Shown here one piece after another: positions 56,924 to 64,000 of a stretch of DNA of 64,000 nt (position 1 is its first letter; each line of letters starts with the position of its first letter). The notes beneath the pieces are model-generated. The model saw only the letters and a program-made list of their open reading frames with translations, was not told where the DNA came from and made no database searches. The position numbers and the translations under genes were made by a program. This DNA comes from Nemertoderma westbladi (Eukaryota; Xenacoelomorpha; Nemertodermatida; Nemertodermatidae): positions 1-64,000 of the forward strand of contig JAUCBJ010007700.1 in NCBI GenBank assembly GCA_032718475.1, read 5' to 3'.

Positions 56924-57846
56924 CCAGGTTGGAATTCATGCTGCAAAACTCAGACGCGTACCTGCGCGAATGACCGCAAACCAGATGCGCGTTGCGCGTT
57001 TGGGTGAGACAGGTGCGCGTTCGGGTGAGACAGGTGCGCGTTGCGCCTCAGCGCGCAGCTCTGCCTCTGACAGTCTGATGCGCACCACAAATTAATTGAA
57101 ATCACGAAAATACACAAAAAAAATTTCGCTCGCTTCGCTCGCGTTAGTTTCTCATTTCCAATTCTTCAAACAGTCAAATCACTTCACCATACAGCCATAA
57201 TACTGTAATACCGGCAACCGGAGCTGAATTTGTCTATTTATTTTAACTACAGTGTACTCTATTGTTGTATTGCTGTATTGTTATTAGGTCTATGTTATGC
57301 CGATGTTACGTTAGTAAACAGGTAAAGTCAGAAAGTAACAATGTATTAATTATATTATAAGTATGACTTAATTATAAGCCAACTGTATGTTTAAGCCCAA
57401 TTGTTAGGTAGGCCTATACAAAGTATTACTGACAGACTGGTACCTATTTCAATATTCGTTTTTTTGAAATTACATGTTTTGTTTGTAATCTAAAATAATA
57501 TTTTCTGTTATAAAAGCAGTGAGCCCGATGGGCCACCATAGTAGTGGATTAAAAAAATATTTTTTAATATTAACAATTTTGATGTTGCAAAAATTACATT
57601 TATTATGTAAGCCTAGATTCAACGTACAGACAGACAGACGTAAAGATAAGCTTAAAACGCTCAAACTTGTAAAATAGGAATGTAAAATTGTTCTTATGAA
57701 CTGTGCGATTTTTTGAGATATGCATGACATGAGCTGCGCGATTTTGTTTGGATTATGATGAGGTGCGCGACGAGCCAATTTCAGGTGCGCGGTGATTTCA
57801 AAACAACAAAGCGTACCTGCGCGCTCATGCATGAATTCCAACCTGG
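56924..57846. mobile_element. hAT-like MITE with 8-bp TSD catataat
   Basis: Ends CCAGGTTGGAATTCATG in inverted orientation, with catataat at 56916-56923 and 57847-57854. 923 bp. Subterminal gcgtacctgcgcg and aggtgcgcg words sit inside both ends. No transposase. Confidence 0.85.
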
Positions 57847-58619
57847 CATATAATCCATATTCAATGAGTTAGTTAAGTTGCCAAATATGGCAACAACGGC
57901 TTTATATAGTTGCCAAATCAGGCAATCAGAAATGTTGCTAGATTTTGTTTGGTTGCCAAATATGGCAATCACAATCATTGCCAGATTTGGCCATTGTACC
58001 TAACTGTACTGCAGTACTGGTACACTACACGTACGGTACAGCCTGACAGCGGTAGGCTACCTACAGTCAGACAGTGACACACCTCTACCACAGTCTGAGA
58101 CTGACAGTTAGACAGTTAGTGAGTGAGTTAGGTACTGTAGGGAATTTTTAGCCGTCAGTGTCAGGCCGTCTGTCAGTGATAAATTAATTACTTAAATTTT
58201 AAATTGAAAATTCGTAAATCTATAAATTATGAAATTAATTAGACCTAGTACAGCAGTATATATATATAATATAATGTGTGTATAACATAACATTATATGT
58301 ATAGTTGTTTGTTTACTGGTTTATTGATTGATACTAGCCATTGTTTTTTGTGCTATAATTTGATCAAAATATATTATATATATTAGCGGTCTGCCGGTTT
58401 ACCAGTATACTGAATAAAAAAACAGTACAGCAGTATGATTGATTATGAGCGATTGGCGAACGAGAAGATAACCATACAGCCATAGGCTGATAGGCCTACT
58501 TTATTTTTTTTTAAATAAATAATTAAATTTTTAAAATTTTTAAAAAACTCCGGCTCCGGCCAAATTGTCCAACTCCGGCTCCGGCCAAATCCCAACTCCG
58601 ATCGAGCCCTAGTTGGCTG

Positions 58620-59192
58620 GTTGGGATAGGATAGGCATAGCTGCATAAAGCAGCATAGCGTTTACCCCCTTCTTTTTAATTTGTTTCGTTTTATTTCCTT
58701 CGTTTTAATTTAACCGAGGTACGTTTTGCCGTTTTGATCTGTCAGTCTGTAACCAAACCAGTTGCCAGTACAAGTACGGTACAGTTTGTAATATATGATT
58801 ATGATGATATATAAATGCGGTAATAAAACATAATACAGTATTAGTCAGCTACGTATTTTTAATTGATTCTGGCTCTAGATCTAGACCTATGTCAGTATTT
58901 TATTCATATATATATATTTGCACCTTTTAGGCCTACCAGTAACTGCATTACCCATCAACCCCTACAGCCCTACACCCTAAACAGATTGAAATAGCTTACT
59001 GTATTAGGCCTACCTATCGGTACTGCTGTACTGCGCTACTGCCCTACTGGTTGTGTGATTATAATAATAATATACATTAAAAAACGCGATTTGCATTTTG
59101 CAGTGGCAACATTTATTTTAATGATACGCGACCATTATTTGTACTGGTATATACATCATTTACTATTCAATAGAGGAATATTATAATTTGCA
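58620..59192. other. Intergenic; upstream region of the Arg/Ser-rich gene
   Basis: AT-rich with tatatatat at about 58910; no defined promoter element. Confidence 0.5.
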
Positions 59193-62100
59193 ATGAGTAA
59201 TAGAAGATACAACAGGTCTCGTAGTCCAAGACGTTCTCCGGACCCGTACGATATAGTAGCGGAATCGAGACAACACAAAGATTACACGAATAATTCTCGC
59301 AGACTCAGGGAACATTCAGACTCACCATTGACTGGCTATCGCAATACCTATTACCAAACTGAAACTGACCCATCTCAGGATATTCTCGAACAACCAGGCT
59401 GTTCCAATGAATGGGGTAGCCCTTCTAGAAACTATAAACCAAAACGTAATAAACATTCGTTTCCTATTCCTGTGCCGGGAGTTAATGACAAAGAAATGTT
59501 TGAAGAATTCTGGAAACAGTTCCGGGATGATGATAACCTTTTATCGTTATATTTAAGCCGCGAACATTCGTCGTGCTTTGCCTCGCATATGGAATTCAAT
59601 GAATATATTTTGAGTTATCGAATGTTCGCTGATCGCATGTTGGTTGACCTGCGTCCCGAACTATATGATACTGTTTACGATTGTTCGCTGGCCCCATCGC
59701 TTGATCCCACGTACGATTTCGAGCACAAATCTCCGGATATTTTCGATGAATTCCTCCGCCACCAGGAGCAAGTGGACCACGACCGACTTAGCCGACACAA
59801 TCGATATTCGCATTTAGACGACAGCGGTTTGCGCGAGTCGATTCCACGGGACACGAGTTTTAGTTTGACTCCAAGTGAAGACGAATCGAAAGCTCGCGAA
59901 CATTTTAAGTATGGGAATGAATCGTTTCAACACGTTACTAGAGGGATACGTCGCAGAAGAAGTCATGAACCATACCATTCCGAACCCCAAACTCGTTATG
60001 GTGGACTGGACTCGCGTGGGAGCAGCTATCGCGCCAGTAAATCACGCGATGCAAAACGCAAAAGTGATAATAATTCTCATCATCATAAGTCACGTGATCA
60101 CGAACATAGTGATAAATCACGTGAAAACAAGCACGGTAGTGATAAATCTCGTATTTACAAGCATGGTGATAAATCACGTGATAACAAGCACGGTAGTGGT
60201 AAGTCTAGTGATAACAAGCATGGTGATAAATCACGTAATAACAAGCACGGTAGTGGTAAATCATATGTTAGAGCTCAAATATGTGATACGGAAGATAAAC
60301 CAAGACATAATAATACAAGAAGACGTGAATCACACCGGGTTGATCAGAAATCACATGTTTCAAAAGAGATTGATCAGAAACCATGTGATTCAAAGCAGGA
60401 TGATGATACATCAACATCACATGATTCAAAGAAAGCTAATATTGCATTACCTGATTCGCAGAAAGCTGATGATACATCACGTGATTCGCAGAAGGCTGAT
60501 GATACATCACGTGATTCGCAGAGAGGTGATGATACATTACGTGATTTGCAGAAAGCTGATGATACATCACGTGATTCGCAGAAAGCTGATGATACATCAC
60601 GTGATTCGCAGAAAGCTAGTGATACATCACGTGATTCGCAGAGAGGTGATGATACATCACGTGATTTGCAGAAGGCTGATGATACATCACGTGATTCGCA
60701 GAAGGCTGATGATACATCACGTGATTCGCAGAGAGGTGATGATACATCACGTGATTTGCAGAAGGCTGATGATACATCACGTGATTCGCAGAAAGCTGAT
60801 GATACATCACGTGATTCGCAGAAAGCTGATGATACATCACGTGATTTGCAGAGAGCTGATGATACATCACGTGATTCGCAGAAAGCTGATGATACATCAC
60901 GTGATTTGCAGAGAGGTGATGATACATCACGTGATTTGCAGAGAGCTGATGATACATCACGTGATTCGCAGAAAGCTGATGATACATCACGTGATTTGCA
61001 GAGAGGTGATGATACATCACGTTATTTGCAGAAGGCTGATGATACATCACGTGATTCGCAGAAAGCTGATGATACATCACGTGATTCGCAGAGAGCTGAT
61101 GATACATCACGTGATTCGCAGAGAGCTGATGATACATCACGTGATTCGAGGAAACCTGATGATACATCAGGCGAATCCAGAGAAGCCGATACAGCATGTC
61201 CATCAAAACATGGTTTCGAGATTCAACAAGAAACGTCACATGAGGCTGAAAGCAATAAAAACGAAGAGTCGAGTGAGGACAAACATGATAGTGATATTGG
61301 ACAAGATGATGTCATACACATATCAGATTGTAGGAAACCAGTTGATGTGATTCTCATCAATGATGATAACAATCAAGAAGATGGTAGTATATCTCATAAT
61401 AGCACGGAATCTGTAGTAAAAGTTGATGAAAGTAATGGCAACAAATGTGATAGTGATTATCTTGATCAAAATAAACTCATTGCCCTTTCAGACTCTAAGG
61501 AATCTACTAATGATACTGGATGTTTAAAAGAGGGTGTTAGTGCTTCTGATGACATTGCCGTGAATGCCGAGAAGGTTTCGCCTTCCCATGCTGAACCGAC
61601 GGTTACCACTGCCGATGGCGTTGCCCCGAGTCAGTTCGCATCAGACGATGTTATCGAATCTTCGGAGTTCGTAATGGATTCCACTAAAACCCCCAATTCC
61701 AATACCGTAACCCCAACTCTAGCTAAAGATGAATCAGCAAAGAATTCTCAAACTCAAGATAAAAACTTAACTCTTTATTCTGTAGATAATAATTGTAGGT
61801 CTGTCGATGTACAAAGTGAAAGCTGTGCTGTTGAGAGTGCGAGTGTTTCTGAGGAGAAATCCAAACCGAAACAAGATGAAATACCCGCAAATTCTACTTC
61901 CAGTAAGTCGGATAAAATGAGTAGTTCTAAACCGGTATCAGAGAAATCATCTGCGGAGGGGAAAAAACGGTCTGTGAACGGTAGTAGAAAACTGAACAAG
62001 AGTTCCCGAGATAATCCGCGGTCCTCCATAAGCGCTGGGAAACTTCGGTTGAGACACCCGCGACCTCGCTCGCGCGATGAGGATAGACACGGCAAGTCTC

Positions 62101-63935
62101 GGAATAAACTTAGATCTAGTGATAGAGACTTTCTGTCCGGGTCTCCAGATATTACGCCTTCACCGGAACCGGGAACCCCACGACGCGATAGTGTTCATCA
62201 GTTCCGCGGTTTAAATCGTCCATTAAAACCCAATGAATACGAACCCCACAGCCAACCCCGCCCCGGGGGTAGCCAGGCTCACATGCTCGAGCGACGCGGT
62301 GCCGTTCCTCTGCAGTACAACGTGCCACCGCCGCCGATATTGGCGGGAATTCCTCCATTTCCTTTTGGCAATCCGTTGTTTCCGCCACCCGGGCCTCTCG
62401 CGAACATTTCATCCGTTTCTACGGACGCCAGGACCTCGGGAAAAACTGTGAAATCTCGGTATGAATCGAGGAAAGAATGGTCTCACACCCGGCGAGATAA
62501 TATGGCGGCGAACAAGAGTAAGGCTTCCGCTAGAGAACACGATAATGTTGAGGATGGGAGGCGGGGGGTCCCACCATCTTGGGACAGCGATTTGTTCCGG
62601 CATTCCTCCAGTTCCGTGGTCTCTGACCATCGGCTTCGGAAAGCGAGTGCAGGCGAACGTCCGGGGTCGAGGGAAGGCCGGAAGCATTGGGAAGAACCGG
62701 GGATTTACGGTAGCGATGGGAGTCGTAGAGGGCGTGGTCACCGTGACGACGAATTCTATCTGCAGGCCGAGGCGATGAGAGCCGCCGAGCGGTTGTGGGA
62801 GGTTAAACAGCAGGAGAAGGACGATCGGAAGGGCCACAAAACCGAGAGTCTTAAGATCACCGTGGACAACCCGAGGGCGCACAAACGGCATAGGTCTAGT
62901 CCGCGTCGGCGGAACCGGGACGGTGATAAACGGAAGGAATCCGCTTCGCCAACCATCGAGGAGTTTGCTAGGAGCATCGCTTTCCCCAAGGTCTCCTTGG
63001 ATGTTAAACACTTGCTGCATCGGAAGAGGAGGAAACATAGTAGGGATAGGTCGTCGGAGCGCCGACGGAAGTCGCCGCAACGCCGTCGGAAGTCGCCCGA
63101 ACGTCGTAGGAGGTCGCCTGAACGTCGACGCCGTTCCAAGCGGAGTCCTAAAACGGAGGAGAAACTCCGTCGGTTGATCGAACGGGAGAATCGGATGAGA
63201 GATGAAGGAATCTATTCGCCGATACTATCGGAGAACTCGAGCGCCGATGGAGATATCGAGCCGCTGTCCAAGTTTAAACGACGACTCGAACAGCTGGCTG
63301 ATCTCAGCAAGGGGCGGTCGGAGCGACGGCGGAGTCGGGAGAGGAATCGTTCCCGGGATAAACAACGCCTTCGAACTATCTCTTCGTCCCCGTCGGAAGA
63401 TAGTCGACGCGACGACGGGGAGCGGGAGCGTCTCGAACGGGTCGAGATGTACCACAAAACTATCCGCGAGAGGATTAAACAGATCCGGGATGAGATGGAG
63501 GCGAATAAGGGACGAGTGCCGAGTCCCAGCTTGACCCCGAAGGCGGATGAAGCGAAATCCGCCACGCCAGCAAACTCCAAGCCCGCTGCGGATTGGTCGT
63601 CGTTTATTTTATCCAACGCGCCACCAGCTACGCAACAACAGGTGTCTTCTGAATCTGCTTCTCAAGCCCCAGTCGTTGTTTCATCATCTAACGTGCCATC
63701 TTTCCCCCCTCCTGCCAATCCTCCCCCCACTCCCCCCTACGGCTTTCCCCCGACCATGTACTACGGCTCAGCCGGGGGGCCCGCCCCGTACTACAACCCC
63801 CTCACAGCGCCCCCTATGTACCCCCCCACGCAGTATCCCCCGCCCCCTAATGCATACTATCCTACATACCCTCCTTCGTACCAACCCGCACTCCCCCCAA
63901 GCGCCGGTATGTATCCAACATATACCTACAAGTAA
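59193..63935 (+). CDS. Arg/Ser-rich protein with 24 tandem 10-residue repeats, single exon (unrecognised)
   Basis: A 1580-aa protein. Order: a short SR start (RRYNRSRSPRRSPDPYD), a more ordered acidic/aromatic stretch (about 90-200, with PVPGVNDKEMFEEFWKQFRD), Lys/His/Ser-rich repeats (about 290-355), 24 repeats of ADDTSRDSQK (about 420-659), a Ser/Asp/Glu-rich region, RS/RD-rich segments (about 930-1010), Arg-rich ERRRKSPQ repeats (about 1285-1315), a charged helical stretch around EKLRRLIERENRMRDEG and RIKQIRDEMEANKG, and a Pro/Tyr-rich tail (about 1500-1580). This composition suits a nuclear RNA-processing protein, but no RRM, zinc finger or other named domain is seen and I do not recognise the family. 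The start is the first ATG, immediately followed by the SR segment. No intron interrupts it. Confidence 0.8.
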   Translation: MSNRRYNRSRSPRRSPDPYDIVAESRQHKDYTNNSRRLREHSDSPLTGYRNTYYQTETDPSQDILEQPGCSNEWGSPSRNYKPKRNKHSFPIPVPGVNDKEMFEEFWKQFRDDDNLLSLYLSREHSSCFASHMEFNEYILSYRMFADRMLVDLRPELYDTVYDCSLAPSLDPTYDFEHKSPDIFDEFLRHQEQVDHDRLSRHNRYSHLDDSGLRESIPRDTSFSLTPSEDESKAREHFKYGNESFQHVTRGIRRRRSHEPYHSEPQTRYGGLDSRGSSYRASKSRDAKRKSDNNSHHHKSRDHEHSDKSRENKHGSDKSRIYKHGDKSRDNKHGSGKSSDNKHGDKSRNNKHGSGKSYVRAQICDTEDKPRHNNTRRRESHRVDQKSHVSKEIDQKPCDSKQDDDTSTSHDSKKANIALPDSQKADDTSRDSQKADDTSRDSQRGDDTLRDLQKADDTSRDSQKADDTSRDSQKASDTSRDSQRGDDTSRDLQKADDTSRDSQKADDTSRDSQRGDDTSRDLQKADDTSRDSQKADDTSRDSQKADDTSRDLQRADDTSRDSQKADDTSRDLQRGDDTSRDLQRADDTSRDSQKADDTSRDLQRGDDTSRYLQKADDTSRDSQKADDTSRDSQRADDTSRDSQRADDTSRDSRKPDDTSGESREADTACPSKHGFEIQQETSHEAESNKNEESSEDKHDSDIGQDDVIHISDCRKPVDVILINDDNNQEDGSISHNSTESVVKVDESNGNKCDSDYLDQNKLIALSDSKESTNDTGCLKEGVSASDDIAVNAEKVSPSHAEPTVTTADGVAPSQFASDDVIESSEFVMDSTKTPNSNTVTPTLAKDESAKNSQTQDKNLTLYSVDNNCRSVDVQSESCAVESASVSEEKSKPKQDEIPANSTSSKSDKMSSSKPVSEKSSAEGKKRSVNGSRKLNKSSRDNPRSSISAGKLRLRHPRPRSRDEDRHGKSRNKLRSSDRDFLSGSPDITPSPEPGTPRRDSVHQFRGLNRPLKPNEYEPHSQPRPGGSQAHMLERRGAVPLQYNVPPPPILAGIPPFPFGNPLFPPPGPLANISSVSTDARTSGKTVKSRYESRKEWSHTRRDNMAANKSKASAREHDNVEDGRRGVPPSWDSDLFRHSSSSVVSDHRLRKASAGERPGSREGRKHWEEPGIYGSDGSRRGRGHRDDEFYLQAEAMRAAERLWEVKQQEKDDRKGHKTESLKITVDNPRAHKRHRSSPRRRNRDGDKRKESASPTIEEFARSIAFPKVSLDVKHLLHRKRRKHSRDRSSERRRKSPQRRRKSPERRRRSPERRRRSKRSPKTEEKLRRLIERENRMRDEGIYSPILSENSSADGDIEPLSKFKRRLEQLADLSKGRSERRRSRERNRSRDKQRLRTISSSPSEDSRRDDGERERLERVEMYHKTIRERIKQIRDEMEANKGRVPSPSLTPKADEAKSATPANSKPAADWSSFILSNAPPATQQQVSSESASQAPVVVSSSNVPSFPPPANPPPTPPYGFPPTMYYGSAGGPAPYYNPLTAPPMYPPTQYPPPPNAYYPTYPPSYQPALPPSAGMYPTYTYK
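60451..61170 (+). repeat. Coding minisatellite, 24 x 30 bp
   Basis: Unit gctgatgatacatcacgtga plus ttcgcagaaa, with variants at a few positions (aaa/aga, gct/ggt, tcg/ttg). The unit is a multiple of three and lacks stops in several frames, so overlapping ORFs on both strands here are by-products. Confidence 0.95.
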
Positions 63936-64000
63936 CTCAATTAATAGAGATGTACGTCTATTAATGATAATAGCAAATGAAAATGGCAAAGCAGAATTGA
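63936..64000. other. 3' flank of the Arg/Ser-rich gene, to window end
   Basis: No polyadenylation signal before the window ends. Confidence 0.5.

Larger units (their letters stand above)
50176..58006. mobile_element. TIR element nested in the hAT-like element; CAGT end, 5-bp TSD tactg
   Basis: Ends CAGTTAGGTACAAYGGCC in inverted orientation (28 of the first 29 bases pair), duplicated tactg at 50171-50175 and 58007-58011. Subterminal short palindromes of the type ttgccaaatctggcaa occur inside both ends (also around 50400-50480 and 57880-57990). It contains the next elements. No transposase. Confidence 0.78.
49807..58611. mobile_element. hAT-like TIR element, 8.8 kb including nested insertions
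   Basis: Ends TAGGGCTTGATCGGAG and CTCCGATCGAGCCCTA (15 of 16 bases complementary), flanked by the 8-bp duplication gttggctg (49799-49806, 58612-58619). Subterminal ctccggctccggcc repeats follow inside both ends. No transposase is visible; most of its length consists of later insertions. TAGGG ends with an 8-bp TSD are usual for hAT. Confidence 0.83.

Noticed and set aside
60451-61170. CRISPR-like repeat array
   Set aside because: Contiguous in-frame 30-bp tandem repeats with no spacers, in a eukaryotic coding sequence.
59875-61350. A 491-codon ORF in another frame of the Arg/Ser-rich gene, and a 207-codon antisense ORF at 60616-61239
   Set aside because: Both depend on the stop-free 30-bp repeat and similar low-complexity sequence; the main frame has the SR, RS and Pro-rich segments and covers the whole locus.

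Overview
The window is nuclear DNA from an animal. Genes for a GlcAT-type beta-1,3-glucuronyltransferase and FRA10AC1 lie among Penelope-like, BEL/Pao-like, several LINE, SINE and terminal-inverted-repeat (TIR) elements. Each satellite monomer carries a TTAGGGTTAGGG stretch, and AGGCCTA and TACCGGTA palindromes are frequent. I suspect a marine invertebrate, possibly a deuterostome, but the sequence does not fix the clade. Nothing here looks prokaryotic.

Layout. 1-3375: an intact Penelope-like element (PLE) with one long ORF and a 105-bp direct repeat at both ends, set against an old LTR fragment (about 3440-3762). 3763-6200: relics and non-coding DNA. 6200-34920: an array of a ~677-bp satellite opened by several insertions. 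These are a reverse-orientation LTR-plus-leader relic (7834-11405), a TIR element with an 8-bp target-site duplication (TSD) (12700-15683), a young 12.1-kb BEL/Pao-like LTR element with a 5-bp TSD (16095-28231), and a TIR element with a TA TSD (30887-34089). 34921-37325: a 5'-truncated LINE on the minus strand. 37326-41400: two single-exon host genes, FRA10AC1 and a glucuronyltransferase. 41408-48770: a LINE split into oppositely oriented halves, with another LINE nested in it by a 6-bp TSD, plus a tRNA-derived SINE. 49807-58611: a nest of TIR elements (hAT-like outside, then three inside one another that start CAGT and have 5-bp TSDs, plus a hAT-like MITE), holding a 1.5-kb decamer minisatellite. 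59193-63935: a single-exon 1580-aa Arg/Ser-rich protein gene with 24 tandem 10-residue repeats.

The host genes do not form an operon. FRA10AC1 is a spliceosome-associated protein, the glucuronyltransferase acts in the Golgi on glycosaminoglycan linkers or related glycans, and the Arg/Ser-rich protein is probably nuclear. All three are uninterrupted by introns.

The strongest candidates for something new are: (1) the young LTR element, which keeps gag and protease, has lost reverse transcriptase and integrase, and carries a 3' ORF with two zinc knuckles split by one in-frame UGA; (2) the three nested elements sharing a CAGT terminus and 5-bp TSD; (3) the decamer minisatellite whose edge is conserved at two loci. 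All calls come from reading the sequence; no database search was run.
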